Origin: Enterococcus columbae DSM 7374 = ATCC 51263
GTDB taxonomy: Bacteria > Bacillota > Bacilli > Lactobacillales > Enterococcaceae
NCBI RefSeq assembly: GCF_000406925.1
Contig: NZ_KE136347.1
Location: forward strand, 961,166-1,025,165
Length of the DNA stretch: 64,000 nt
Reading direction: 5' to 3'
Positions 29,208 through 38,094 of this stretch are shown here, one piece after another. A model generated the notes under the pieces. It did no database searches. It was not told the origin of the DNA and saw only the letters and a list, made by a program, of their open reading frames with translations. Position 1 is the first letter of the stretch; each line of letters opens with the position of its first letter. Both the position numbers and the translations under genes were made by a program.

Positions 29208-29915
29208 TTATTTTTTTAATAATTTACGCAAAATTAAATAATAAGTTAAAGATAATCTCCATTTTAACTGTTGAAGGCGACTAGCTTTGGTGTGTAACTC
29301 ACTGGCATTTTGTTCGTGGCGCCGATACAAGGTGAGCGGCTCAGCGAATAATTGCACATTTGGTTCAGCAAGCAGGCCAATCCACATATCATGCATCGGT
29401 ACATTTTCTGGGATTGGTAAAATCCTTGGTAAGAGCGCTCGGCGAAAAGCCATCCCCGCACCAATATAGGTATTGCGTAAAATATTTGCATAAAAACCTG
29501 TTCTGACCTGTTTATGCGTAAAATAAGAGGGAAACACCACTTGTAAATCTTGGTTTACAATCATTAAATCACTTAAAATCAATAGACATTTTGGATTGGC
29601 TTTAAATAAAGCAAGCATTTTAGCTACTTTATCGGGTAACCAGACATCATCTTGGTCAGCCAAAAAAAGATAGTCTCCACTAGCTTGACTGATTGCAAAA
29701 GAGAAATTGGCAATGACTCCTTTACCTGGCCCTTTAAAAAGCTTAATCCTTGCATCTTGTTCTTTTAGTGTTTGTAAAATCGAGTATGTTTCATCTGTTG
29801 AACCGTCATCAGAAATGATTAATTCATCGTCTTTCGCTAATTGCTTTAAAATGCTAGTAACTTGCTCCTGTAGATAGGCCGCTCCATTATACGTAGCCAT
29901 ACAAACCGAAATCAT
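29208..29915 (-). CDS. GT2 glycosyltransferase (probable rhamnosyltransferase)
   Basis: 235 residues. GT2 fold with ISVCMATYNG, ISDDGSTDET, FLADQDDVW (DxD region) and PMHDMWIG. The sequence type matches alpha-L-rhamnosyltransferases of streptococcal and enterococcal wall rhamnan loci (RgpB-like); exact linkage unknown. It overlaps the upstream glycosyltransferase gene by four bases, so translation is coupled. Confidence 0.85.
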   Translation of the reverse strand: MISVCMATYNGAAYLQEQVTSILKQLAKDDELIISDDGSTDETYSILQTLKEQDARIKLFKGPGKGVIANFSFAISQASGDYLFLADQDDVWLPDKVAKMLALFKANPKCLLILSDLMIVNQDLQVVFPSYFTHKQVRTGFYANILRNTYIGAGMAFRRALLPRILPIPENVPMHDMWIGLLAEPNVQLFAEPLTLYRRHEQNASELHTKASRLQQLKWRLSLTYYLILRKLLKK

Positions 29916-30754
29916 TGACCTACCTCCTTTTGGTTAAAATGCCAAAAAGCCTTTAAGGTTAGTTTCCATATTTGACGATTTTTTACCGTAAGAAATTGTT
30001 TCAGCGTGCGTTTGAATAATTGTTGGCGATGTTTGTTCAGCCATCTTGTTTCATAACAAGTATAATAGCGTTTTTCCGCTGCTAAAATGGATTTGTAACG
30101 ACGAACGGATACTTTTTCATAATCAAAAACCGATAAATCATGAGTTAAAGTCGTATTTAAAACAGCGATTTGCCATTGTTTTTGATAGACTTCATAAAAA
30201 AGCCAATGATCAAGAAAATCTAGTGGAAATTCCTTAGAAAATCCACCAATCAACTTTAAGAAATCACGCTGCCATAAGCTAGCTGAATTAATCGCCATTA
30301 GCCGATCATTGGTTAAACCACTATCCACAGCCTGAAAGCCTGCGCGAATATATTCATTCGCATAGATAGGCGAGATTTGTTGATGACTAGCCACAATTTT
30401 CGGCACAATCACGGCAATTTGCTGATTCATTGCTGTTTGCATCATTTGGCTAGCTTGCATTAAATACGCTTCTGTAAGCAGGGTATCTTGATCTAAAAGC
30501 AATAACCAATCCGTCTCAGCTGGCATTTGCTCAAAGGCACTTTGATAAGCAACACTCAAGCCTAAATTTTCAGGATGATGGCTGTAGTTTATCCCTTCTT
30601 TAGTAAAATCAGGATGGTCTTGTGGTTGTAGACTATTATCATAGACCATCAATCCGGATAGTTCGTTTTCGGCTAACCACTTCAGTAATATTGCTCTAGA
30701 TGGTACTTTTTCCCAAGGTGTTTGATATAAAACTAAAACAACATAGGGTTTCAT
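29912..30754 (-). CDS. GT2 glycosyltransferase, rhamnosyltransferase type
   Basis: 280 residues from the ATG at 30754, which shares one base with the upstream stop (TGATG). An in-frame start 21 bases earlier is less likely. Motifs PYVVLVLYQT, NLGLSVAYQ, LLLLDQDT (DxD) and a late hydrophobic-basic tail resemble RfbN/WbbL-type rhamnosyltransferases. It is one of three consecutive GT2 genes feeding the wall polysaccharide. Confidence 0.85.
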   Translation of the reverse strand: MKPYVVLVLYQTPWEKVPSRAILLKWLAENELSGLMVYDNSLQPQDHPDFTKEGINYSHHPENLGLSVAYQSAFEQMPAETDWLLLLDQDTLLTEAYLMQASQMMQTAMNQQIAVIVPKIVASHQQISPIYANEYIRAGFQAVDSGLTNDRLMAINSASLWQRDFLKLIGGFSKEFPLDFLDHWLFYEVYQKQWQIAVLNTTLTHDLSVFDYEKVSVRRYKSILAAEKRYYTCYETRWLNKHRQQLFKRTLKQFLTVKNRQIWKLTLKAFWHFNQKEVGQ

Positions 30755-31527
30755 CAAAACCACTTCCATCCCCATTTATTGAAAAATTTCGCCATGGATT
30801 GCATAAAAATCATAAATAATTTGCGATTGCGGTGCGCACCCTTGCCGTATAAATGAATAACTTGATCAAAAGGTGAGTACAAAATCTGTCCCCCAGTTTG
30901 GTTTAACCGTAGACAAAAATCATTATCTTCAAAATACATAAAGAAACGCTCGTCAAATCCATCAATTTGCTTATACACAGCGGTCGAAACCAACATAAAG
31001 CAACCTGATCCCATCTTGATAATACTACATTGATCATCCGGTAAATTGCGACATTCATAGGTTGCTAAGCGTTGATCAAACAGTTTTTTCACCCATTTAA
31101 AAGGGATAAAACGCAAGAAATAATCAAATACGGTGAGACGTTGACGTACAAGATGTTGCGTAGAACCATCTTCATTTAAAACCTTAGGACTTACCGCTAC
31201 GATATTTTCTCGTTTAATTAATTGATGCATGTGTACTAAGGTTTCTCTTGTCACTAGAATATCCGGATTGCAAATAAAAGCATAGTCAGCGGTATGATTG
31301 AAGATGACTTGATTGTGCCCATGTCCAAAGCCTTTATTTTCACTGGCACGAATCAATTCAACAAAGGAGTATTGTGCTAAACGATCACAATAAGCAGCCT
31401 CAGAGGCATTGTCATAAACAACTACTTGAAACTGCGGATCTTGCCCGATTTCATGCTTTAAAACATCTAAGGTTCGGAAGATATCCTCACTATTATGGGT
31501 TATGATACTAATTAATATTTTCTCCAT
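30754..31527 (-). CDS. GT2 glycosyltransferase, rhamnosyltransferase type (WbbL-like)
   Basis: 257 residues. GT2 motifs ISIITHNSED, NKGFGHGHN, FICNPDI (DxD position) and FFMYFEDNDFCLR, the last characteristic of WbbL-like rhamnosyltransferases that initiate or extend rhamnan. AAAGGAT precedes the ATG. The start lies only 11 bases after the tsaD stop, so the polysaccharide cluster is contiguous with the tRNA-modification operon. Confidence 0.87.
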   Translation of the reverse strand: MEKILISIITHNSEDIFRTLDVLKHEIGQDPQFQVVVYDNASEAAYCDRLAQYSFVELIRASENKGFGHGHNQVIFNHTADYAFICNPDILVTRETLVHMHQLIKRENIVAVSPKVLNEDGSTQHLVRQRLTVFDYFLRFIPFKWVKKLFDQRLATYECRNLPDDQCSIIKMGSGCFMLVSTAVYKQIDGFDERFFMYFEDNDFCLRLNQTGGQILYSPFDQVIHLYGKGAHRNRKLFMIFMQSMAKFFNKWGWKWF

Positions 31528-31538
31528 AGTTTATCCTT

Positions 31539-32561
31539 TTACTCTGTTTTTCGTTCAAATGCTAAGGAAGGCAACGCATTGACTGACATTTGTCCAAAGG
31601 CTTTTTGTTTCAGTGCAACATGAGCATAGGCCCCAATCATCGCAGCATTGTCTCCGCATAATCTTAAAGGTGGAATTAATACTTCAACATGAGGTAACTG
31701 CTCTTGAAAAGCTTGGGTTAGCGCTTGGCGTAAGCCTTGATTAGCAGCGACACCACCGGCTAAAACAAATTGCTTAATGGGATAATTTTGACAAGCCCGC
31801 AACGTCTTCGTCACTAATACCTCAACAACACTGGCTTGAAAGCTAGCCGCTAAATCCTCCTTAGATAAACTTTCACCTTTTTGATGCGCATTATGCACCA
31901 AATTGATAAAAGCACTTTTTAGGCCACTAAAGCTAAAATCATAATTTTCTTCATTTAACATCGCGCGAGGGAAATGATAGCAATCCTTCCCTTTACTTGC
32001 TAGTTCGTCAATTTCCTTCCCACTTGGATATTTTAATCCTAAAACTCGACCGACCTTATCGTAGGCTTCACCCGCTGCATCATCTCGCGTTTCACCGATA
32101 ATTTCAAACTGGCCATCTGCTTGCATATACACTAATTCCGTATGTCCTCCACTAACTAACAAAGCCATCAACGGAAATGCAAGTGGCTGCACAAATCTAG
32201 CCGCATAGATGTGACCTGCCATATGATTGATAGGCAATAAAGGGAGTTGATGGGCAAAAGCAAACGCCTTAGCTGCTGATAAACCGATTAAAAGCGAGCC
32301 AACTAGCCCTGGTCCATAGGTTACTGCTACTGCCGTTAAATCATTTGGCGTTACTTGCGCTTGTAGTAAAGCTTCTTCAATACAAAGCGTCATTTGCTCA
32401 ACATGGTGGCGACTAGCGACCTCTGGCACAACACCCCCAAAGCGCTGATGACTTTTGATTTGTGAGGCGACAATATTACTAAGAATCTCAGCTCCATTAC
32501 GAATAATCGCAACACTGGTTTCATCGCACGAGCTTTCAATTGCTAAAATTAATTCATCCAT
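31539..32561 (-). CDS. tsaD: tRNA N6-threonylcarbamoyladenosine (t6A) transferase TsaD
   Basis: 340 residues from the ATG at 32561 ([16 protein letters not shown]); a TTG at 32576 would add five residues. ASKHA fold with metal-binding HMAGH, GGHTELV and VAANQGLR. It transfers threonylcarbamoyl to A37 of ANN-decoding tRNAs together with TsaB and TsaE. Encoded with tsaB and two GNAT genes in a tightly overlapping operon. TsaE is not in this window. Confidence 0.95.
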   Translation of the reverse strand: MDELILAIESSCDETSVAIIRNGAEILSNIVASQIKSHQRFGGVVPEVASRHHVEQMTLCIEEALLQAQVTPNDLTAVAVTYGPGLVGSLLIGLSAAKAFAFAHQLPLLPINHMAGHIYAARFVQPLAFPLMALLVSGGHTELVYMQADGQFEIIGETRDDAAGEAYDKVGRVLGLKYPSGKEIDELASKGKDCYHFPRAMLNEENYDFSFSGLKSAFINLVHNAHQKGESLSKEDLAASFQASVVEVLVTKTLRACQNYPIKQFVLAGGVAANQGLRQALTQAFQEQLPHVEVLIPPLRLCGDNAAMIGAYAHVALKQKAFGQMSVNALPSLAFERKTE

Positions 32562-32568
32562 TACTTGG

Positions 32569-33072
32569 TTAATCAACCTTTCTTATCATTTTTCTCATTA
32601 TTTGTGCATCTTCTAGCGGATGATGATAATAGGCTTTGCGAATAGCCATTTGTTCAAAACCCATTTTTTGATAAACAGCCAACGCTTTAGCATTACTCTG
32701 TCTTACTTCTAAAAAGATCGCTTCAACTTGATTTTCTTGAGCTAAATTGACAAGCTGTTGGCATAACTGTTGGGCAATTTTTTGATTTTGCCATTTTTCA
32801 TCCACGACCACATGATCGATTTCAATTTGATCAATCAATAATCTAAAGCTTAAAAAAGCAATCAATGTTGTTTTTTCATATAAACATAGATAGATGCTCT
32901 GTCTTGATAAAACATCATCAACAAATTGTTGTTTTGTCCAAGGAGAGCCAAAAGGATAGCTAGCCTGCGCTAAAAGATAAATAGCACTAGCTTCTTCTTC
33001 ATTCGCTAGATAGCCTGCCGTTAGCTTTACTTGTTTAGTAGGCAACTTCGCGTAATCTATTTTAATGATCAT
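32569..33072 (-). CDS. rimI: Ribosomal-protein-alanine acetyltransferase RimI-like
   Basis: 167-residue GNAT protein. The acetyl-CoA region [15 protein letters not shown] and the late [20 protein letters not shown] are RimI signatures. Between tsaB and tsaD is the usual place for rimI, which acetylates the N-terminus of ribosomal protein S18. Its start overlaps the previous GNAT gene by 11 bases. Confidence 0.9.
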   Translation of the reverse strand: MIIKIDYAKLPTKQVKLTAGYLANEEEASAIYLLAQASYPFGSPWTKQQFVDDVLSRQSIYLCLYEKTTLIAFLSFRLLIDQIEIDHVVVDEKWQNQKIAQQLCQQLVNLAQENQVEAIFLEVRQSNAKALAVYQKMGFEQMAIRKAYYHHPLEDAQIMRKMIRKVD

Positions 33073-33607
33073 TTAAATTTTTCACCATTTCTAAAGCATC
33101 TTCTTGATATTTATCATAGTAATTTTCTAAAATTTTTTGAGAAACAAACCCAAACCGTCGATACAGTCGTTGAGCATCTAAATTACTTACTCGAACCTCT
33201 AGGCTTAATTGCTCACAAAATTTCGTTTGGGCAAAATGCTGCACCTCATTTAATAAAAAAGTGCCTAGCCCCAAATTTTGATAATTCGGTAAAACCGCAA
33301 AATTCGTCACATGACCATCCTTTTGATCAACACGTAACCCAATGAAGGCCACCATTTTTCGCTCATCAAAAACGCCTAGATATAAATGAGGCTTTTTAGA
33401 ATATAACTCATACAAAAAGGTACTTCTAGTCCAAGGTAAATCACCGTCATAAACAACGCGTTCTACATCAAGCAGGCTTTTCATATCTGTAGCAAAAATT
33501 TCACGAATCAAAAATGCTCTATCTTGAAAAGTTTTAGTTTTCGCTTGATAGGATCGATGATTTCTTAATAGTAAGGAATGAAAAAGTGATTTAGATTTTT
33601 TCCACAT
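33062..33607 (-). CDS. GNAT acetyltransferase, second RimI-like copy
   Basis: 181 residues. VLPNYQNLGLGTFLL gives the acetyl-CoA P-loop, and LSLEVRVSNLDAQRLYRRFGF closely parallels the downstream rimI, so the two are tandem paralogues. A ~30-residue basic extension precedes the GNAT core. Which of the two acetylates S18 cannot be told. It overlaps tsaB by 17 bases. Confidence 0.85.
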   Translation of the reverse strand: MWKKSKSLFHSLLLRNHRSYQAKTKTFQDRAFLIREIFATDMKSLLDVERVVYDGDLPWTRSTFLYELYSKKPHLYLGVFDERKMVAFIGLRVDQKDGHVTNFAVLPNYQNLGLGTFLLNEVQHFAQTKFCEQLSLEVRVSNLDAQRLYRRFGFVSQKILENYYDKYQEDALEMVKNLNDH

Positions 33608-34310
33608 AATTTACTTCAGCCTCATTTTCATGGGTCAATAACCATTTTTCCTCTGCTTCAACGCGTTTTAAATAATTGGGTAAAAAGCCATGAATGTCTT
33701 CAACCGGTGCTGCTTGACTACCCAATAAAGCCAATTGACTCGCTTTAGGATATTGCCAATCTTCCCAGGTATTAATCTGCGCTTTAGGGAGTGTGGTTAA
33801 GATTTGCTCACTAAATTTTGTGACATCCATCCCAACAAAATAAACCGCTTGATCTTTGAAACGTTCCAACAAATCCGTTAAAGCCATATGCTGTTCAGGC
33901 ATGATGGTGTTTAATTTGTCTTCTTGCCACTGATAAGCAGCTGCATAGACATTATTTCTTCTAGCATCAAACAATGGAATAATAATCTCTTCTCGTCCAT
34001 AGCAATTGGCAGCTAAGACCTTCAAACTAGAAACGCCCACTAATTCACAATTCAGTGTATAAGCCAGTGTTTTGGCCGTAGTTACCCCAATCCTAAGACC
34101 AGTATAAGAGCCTGGTCCTTGTGCAACCACAATCCGATTTAAATCAGCTGGCTGTAGGTTAATTTGTTGCATCAATTGTTCAATAGCCGGCATTAAGGCT
34201 ACACTATGATTTTTATTGACGGTTGTTTGCATTTGTCCTAATAGCCTTTGATCTTCACATACCGCAACTGCTAAAGTTTGATTGGAAGTATCGATTGCTA
34301 ATATTTTCAT
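33591..34310 (-). CDS. tsaB: tRNA t6A biosynthesis protein TsaB
   Basis: 239 residues. ILAIDTSNQTLAVAV N-terminal ASKHA motif, KNHSVALMP, and VAQGPGSYTGLRIGV are family hallmarks. It is the scaffold partner of TsaD. First gene of the tsaB-GNAT-rimI-tsaD operon, whose members all overlap or nearly overlap. Confidence 0.95.
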   Translation of the reverse strand: MKILAIDTSNQTLAVAVCEDQRLLGQMQTTVNKNHSVALMPAIEQLMQQINLQPADLNRIVVAQGPGSYTGLRIGVTTAKTLAYTLNCELVGVSSLKVLAANCYGREEIIIPLFDARRNNVYAAAYQWQEDKLNTIMPEQHMALTDLLERFKDQAVYFVGMDVTKFSEQILTTLPKAQINTWEDWQYPKASQLALLGSQAAPVEDIHGFLPNYLKRVEAEEKWLLTHENEAEVNYVEKI

Positions 34311-34549
34311 TTAACTTTCCCTACCTTTACAAATTCCCTACTATTATAGCATAGAGCCTGACACAAGTGTATGAAAATCAACATAAAACTTATTCAATCG
34401 CATCGATTTACACAGATATTATACTTAAATAAAATAAAACGAGTACCTGTTTTTCCATCCTCACATTGTACTGGAAGCAGGTGTTTCATATATGTTTCTA
34501 CATAAATTATAGCTTTACAAGTGATCATCTCTACATTCTACAAACTAAA

Positions 34550-34575
34550 AAAGGCAGTCAAACGACTACCTTAAT
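34550..34575 (-). terminator. Terminator overlapping the toxin stop
   Basis: AAGGTAGTCG/GACTGCCTT followed by T-run on the - strand; the stem overlaps the last toxin codons. Confidence 0.65.
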
Positions 34576-34844
34576 CCTTTCTCATAGTATGTCCACATAC
34601 TTAATATTTTGATTACTTTATCATCTTCTAAAACTTGATAAACCAATCTATGTTTGATATTAATCCGACGTAAATAAAGACCAAACAAATCACCTTGGAG
34701 CTTTTCGAAAGATGGGGGTGTTTCATAAGGATTTTCTTTTATCAAATCAATTAAATTTTTCGTTTTTTTATCTAATTTTGAAGCTTTTAAATATGGAATT
34801 TGAGACACAGCTGTTTTAGAATAAACAATTTGATAGGTCACCAA
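34566..34844 (-). CDS. RelE/ParE-superfamily toxin, Txe/YoeB type
   Basis: 92 residues with the YoeB/Txe layout: KLDKKTKNLIDLIKENPYETPPSFEKL, LYLRRINIKHRLVYQV (Arg/His residues) and ILSMWTYYEKG at the C-terminus. These toxins cut mRNA at the ribosome. It overlaps the antitoxin gene by seven bases. The toxin tail holds an Arg, not the usual HY pair, so catalytic strength is uncertain. Confidence 0.9.
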   Translation of the reverse strand: MVTYQIVYSKTAVSQIPYLKASKLDKKTKNLIDLIKENPYETPPSFEKLQGDLFGLYLRRINIKHRLVYQVLEDDKVIKILSMWTYYEKGLR

Positions 34845-35086
34845 TCCACCTCGTCTTCTAAAACAAACTCACTCAAAGGTGCATTCATATCTGCCTTGAG
34901 TTGCTCTTTAAGTTCAGGAACCGAATATAAGTACAAGGTTTCAACCATACCATTATACTCATCCTCGCTTAAAACAACAGCATTACCATTTTTAGTAGAC
35001 ACATTAATAGGTTCATTAAACTTAATGGTTTGTTCTAACAAATTGTAAATATCTTTTCTAAAATTTGTAATAGTTGTATTTAACAT
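34838..35086 (-). CDS. Antitoxin, Phd/YefM (Axe) type
   Basis: 82 residues. The N-terminal Phd/YefM fold (NFRKDIYNLLEQTIKFNEPINVSTKNGNAVVL, shown here as a span at residues 7-38) includes the typical VSTKNGNAVVLSEDEY. The acidic C-terminus (SEFVLEDEVDW) would wrap the toxin. It is the first gene of the pair and probably autorepresses at the operator described next. Confidence 0.92.
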   Translation of the reverse strand: MLNTTITNFRKDIYNLLEQTIKFNEPINVSTKNGNAVVLSEDEYNGMVETLYLYSVPELKEQLKADMNAPLSEFVLEDEVDW

Positions 35087-35105
35087 ATCACATCACCTCT
35101 TTACA

Positions 35106-35123
35106 CGTACATTATAGCGTACG
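35106..35123 (-). promoter_or_regulatory. Toxin-antitoxin promoter with overlapping operator
   Basis: TATAAT on the - strand (35111-35116) lies inside the inverted repeat CGTAC-N8-GTACG. An operator covering the -10 box is the usual layout for YefM-YoeB autorepression, whose sites also have a GTAC core. No good -35 box is seen. AGAGGTGAT near 35093 is the ribosome site. Confidence 0.65.
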
Positions 35124-35310
35124 CCGCTGAAAGAATTAAGTATAAACGATTTATCCCCAATCTTAACAATACTCTTCCGAAAGTGGATTGAATACTTCAA
35201 TGATGTAATAGATACTCCTCTTTTAAATTCTAAAAATAAACCGACAGCTCATCAATTATACCTAAACTAGTTCAAGATAAATAATGAACAATCGTTATCT
35301 TCAAGACAAA

Positions 35311-35349
35311 ATCAACCGAGTCAATCAAATACAATCAACTCGGTTGAAA
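35311..35349 (-). terminator. Terminator of the first ABC exporter operon
   Basis: The stem CAACCGAGT/ACTCGGTTG lies directly past the permease stop, with a weak T-rich tail on the - strand. Confidence 0.7.
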
Positions 35350-35354
35350 ATGGT

Positions 35355-36908
35355 CTAGCGAATGGTTCGCCATTGTTGAACTTTGGCTAGACTATAGCCA
35401 CTTAAGAAAACAATAACCGCTATACTAACCAACAGATTCGGCCAGAAAGTACCAAATATACTAGAGGTAAGGACTAGTGCAACTACTAGAATAATAGCGA
35501 CTATCCATTTGACTATCATCATCAAAAACAGCTTACCATTACTTTGGCCTCGCGTCACTAATTGAAGGTAATCACTCCACTCAAAAAATGGGAAACGATA
35601 ATCTTTGAATAGATAATGCATACAAGTAGGTATCGTAAACCATAGCCCACCGATTAAAAAGCATAGCGCACTTAGCAGATTTAACTTAGCGATAAAGCAA
35701 ATAAAAAGTAGTAATACGGCATTAGCGCCCAATTGAACCGCCAAAATAAATTTTAGTTTTAGGTTTAGATACATTTTTTTCGATAGTGGTGTTGTAAATA
35801 GAAATGGAAAATTTTGACGTTCAAGTGAAACTAAGATTGCAGGTAGACTATTTGGTGTTACCACTAAACTAGTAATCAACACGCCTAACAAAAGAAATAA
35901 ACCAAAATACTGATCTAAATTATTAAAGAGTGCGATTAAATTAACCATACTAAAAGATAATACGATTGGCATGATAAAGGTCATACTAAAAATTTGAAAT
36001 AAAAGCGAGCTTTCGCCAATCAAACGCATTTGATAGCGGATGAAAATATGCTTAGCGTTAGTCGAATTGGTTAACGCCTTTTTCGTTTGCTTGGTTGCTT
36101 GATTCAAATCATTTTGCGTAAGTAGTGGATAAATTTTGATTCTTGTCAGCAAAACCAAGATAACAATAACCGCTAAGATGATGCCAAGACTGAGCAAGCT
36201 GAGCTTTGAAAATGGTTGTTTTAAAACATTTAAAAATGGCTGAATGAAAAAATAAGGTTTAGCCGAAAGACTTGCGGTTTGATATGTATTCAACATAATC
36301 GCTAAGAGAATAAATAGCGAAGTGATGACCATCATTGTTTTAGCAATTTGCTTTAATTTTTGCTTAAAAGCCGGGATTAAGCTAAGACCAAATAGCAATA
36401 ATAAAGCCAGCGAAAAAAGCAAAATAATTAAAAATAGCCAAAATAAAAGTGAAAGCAATAAGGTCAATACAATATTCGTTCCTGCATTTAAGCCATAATT
36501 TAAAAATGCGATAAAACAAGGTAATAAATAAACGATGATTGTAAAGATAGTAATAAAGGATTTAGAAAAAATGACCATGTCAATGGAAAGTGGCAAGGTT
36601 TTGTAGTGATCGAAATCATTATTGTCAAAAAAGGTATTATAAATTAAGGTAATCCCCTGCGATAACGAGATACCGATTAAAACCAAAAACAGGCCATTAA
36701 ATTGCCCGGGATAGCGATAAAGATCCTGTGAGAGAAAGATTCCTCCATAAACAACTACCAAAAGTAACGGAAAAAGCGTATTTTGCAATACTAGGCTTTT
36801 AATAAGTGCTGGACCGTATTTACCTTTCGCTCGAAAACGTTGGGTAATTTGAGGATTACTTTGAATGAGTCCAAGTTTTAACAAAGCTAAAAATTGTCGT
36901 TTATTCAT
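35355..36908 (-). CDS. ABC exporter permease, large ABC-2 type (first pair)
   Basis: 517 residues, about 12 hydrophobic segments. The N-terminus (QFLALLKLGLIQSNPQITQR) and overall plan match the permease at 38095, so the two pairs are paralogous. It overlaps its ATPase gene by eight bases. Substrate unknown; such pairs in Lactobacillales are often peptide or lipid exporters or EcsAB-like systems. Confidence 0.85.
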   Translation of the reverse strand: MNKRQFLALLKLGLIQSNPQITQRFRAKGKYGPALIKSLVLQNTLFPLLLVVVYGGIFLSQDLYRYPGQFNGLFLVLIGISLSQGITLIYNTFFDNNDFDHYKTLPLSIDMVIFSKSFITIFTIIVYLLPCFIAFLNYGLNAGTNIVLTLLLSLLFWLFLIILLFSLALLLLFGLSLIPAFKQKLKQIAKTMMVITSLFILLAIMLNTYQTASLSAKPYFFIQPFLNVLKQPFSKLSLLSLGIILAVIVILVLLTRIKIYPLLTQNDLNQATKQTKKALTNSTNAKHIFIRYQMRLIGESSLLFQIFSMTFIMPIVLSFSMVNLIALFNNLDQYFGLFLLLGVLITSLVVTPNSLPAILVSLERQNFPFLFTTPLSKKMYLNLKLKFILAVQLGANAVLLLFICFIAKLNLLSALCFLIGGLWFTIPTCMHYLFKDYRFPFFEWSDYLQLVTRGQSNGKLFLMMIVKWIVAIILVVALVLTSSIFGTFWPNLLVSIAVIVFLSGYSLAKVQQWRTIR

Positions 36909-37644
36909 CTAATTCACCTACCTGCTGTTCTTCTCCTGTTAGTGATAGATAAATCGTTTCTAGACTTTTTCCTGGTTGCGTAGCCAATAGATTTTCCACA
37001 CTACCAGTATAGATTACCTCACCTTTTTTTAAAATCGCCAATTCATCGCAAACTTCTTGAGCAATTGCCAAAATATGAGTAGAAAAAATAACCGTATTGC
37101 CACTAGCAACATGTTTTTTTATCAATTCTTTTAGCTCAAAGGCTGATTGTGGATCAAGACCGGTTAATGGTTCGTCTAAAATCCAAATTTCAGGATCTAA
37201 TGTTAAGGCACCAATTAAAATGACCTTTTGTCTCATCCCATGTGACATACTCGAAAGCAAGGTATTTTGATCATCTACCATCGCAAATATTTTCAAATAT
37301 TCTTGCATTCTTGGCATCGCTTGCTCAAGACTCACTCCATAAATATCCATCATCAATCGCCAATATTCCATCGCTGTAAGCTGTAAGAAAAGATCGGGAC
37401 TATCTGGAACATAACCAATTTTTTGCTTGATTGCCTGACGATGTTCAGCTAAATCTAACCCGTCCACTTTAATTTTGCCCTTAGTTAAATTATGTGCGCT
37501 CACCAAACTTTTTATTAACGTCGATTTTCCCGCTCCGTTATGACCTAACAAACCGAAAACAATCCCGTCTTTTATGGTTAGATTCACCTCTTTTAGCGCT
37601 TGTTTTTTGTCGTAAAACTTATCTGCCTGAATAATTTCTATCAT
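36901..37644 (-). CDS. ABC exporter ATP-binding protein (first pair)
   Basis: 247 residues from ATG 37644 (MIEIIQADKFY); an in-frame ATG 12 bases earlier overlaps the AAAGGATG ribosome site. Walker A GHNGAGKST, signature MSHGMRQKV, Walker B IWILDEPLTGLDP and H-loop FSTHIL. It powers the permease encoded by the overlapping downstream gene. Confidence 0.92.
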   Translation of the reverse strand: MIEIIQADKFYDKKQALKEVNLTIKDGIVFGLLGHNGAGKSTLIKSLVSAHNLTKGKIKVDGLDLAEHRQAIKQKIGYVPDSPDLFLQLTAMEYWRLMMDIYGVSLEQAMPRMQEYLKIFAMVDDQNTLLSSMSHGMRQKVILIGALTLDPEIWILDEPLTGLDPQSAFELKELIKKHVASGNTVIFSTHILAIAQEVCDELAILKKGEVIYTGSVENLLATQPGKSLETIYLSLTGEEQQVGELDE

Positions 37645-37666
37645 CGCTTTACACATCCTTTTTCAT

Positions 37667-37793
37667 TCGTATTTTGCGACTAGTTACTTTGGCAAATAAG
37701 CGAGTCTGATGAAAAAATCTTTTATCCTTCTAATTTTTCTCAGACTAGAACTTATTTGCTCGTAGCTAATCAACTTACAAAACATCCTTTTTA
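37667..37793. repeat. Hairpin repeat, copy 1, in ABC operon leader
   Basis: Begins TTTTGCGACTAGTTAC and ends GTAGCTAATCAACTTAC then AAAACATCC. The inside folds as AAATAAG..AGTCTGA..AAAAA paired with TTTTT..TCAGACT..CTTATTT. It stands nine bases before copy 2 in the same orientation. Confidence 0.7.
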
Positions 37794-37801
37794 ATCTGTG
37801 T

Positions 37802-37920
37802 TTTGCAACTAGCTACTTGAAAAATTTGCCTCGCCGTTTAAAAAATTTCATGCTTCACCTTTTTTATACGGCGAGTAACACTCAAATTTTCTCGTAGCTG
37901 AGCAAGTCGCAAAACATCCT
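37802..37920. repeat. Hairpin repeat, copy 2, in ABC operon leader
   Basis: Begins TTTTGCAACTAGCTAC and ends GTAGCTGAGCAAGTCGC then AAAACATCC. The inside pairs CTCGCCGT with CGGCGAG and GAAAAATTTG with CAAATTTTC. The ends match copy 1, but the inner stems have different sequences, so the structure is conserved more than the bases. Confidence 0.7.
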
Positions 37921-37927
37921 TGTTTTA

Positions 37928-37936
37928 ATTATAACA
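37928..37936 (-). promoter_or_regulatory. Extended -10 promoter for the first ABC operon
   Basis: TGTTATAAT on the - strand (TG two bases ahead of TATAAT). No clear -35. It would give an unusually long leader of about 275 bases containing both hairpin repeats. Confidence 0.5.
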
Positions 37937-38046
37937 TGTTGAATGTAATTTTTGATATCCGTCTGGAGGTTTATTTGGACTATTTTTAAGGAAAATTGAC
38001 TGATTTGCTAGTAGTCGGTTAAGTTGCTAAATGGCTTCAAGTAAGT

Positions 38047-38078
38047 AAAAAAACGCAATAGCCATTAGCTACCGCGTA
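38047..38078 (-). terminator. Terminator of the second ABC permease gene
   Basis: ACGC..TAGC/GCTA..GCGT hairpin followed by seven T on the - strand, 17 bases after the stop. Confidence 0.8.
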
Positions 38079-38094
38079 AACTCGATAAATGGAT

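Larger units (their letters stand above)
37645..38094. other. 450-base intergenic region
   Basis: Holds the two hairpin repeats (37667-37920), the extended -10 promoter, and from 38047 the terminator of the second permease gene. No coding potential seen. Confidence 0.7.

Noticed and set aside
37667-37920. CRISPR-like array
   Set aside because: Only two units, 120-130 bases long, with internal hairpins and no constant spacers; no cas genes.
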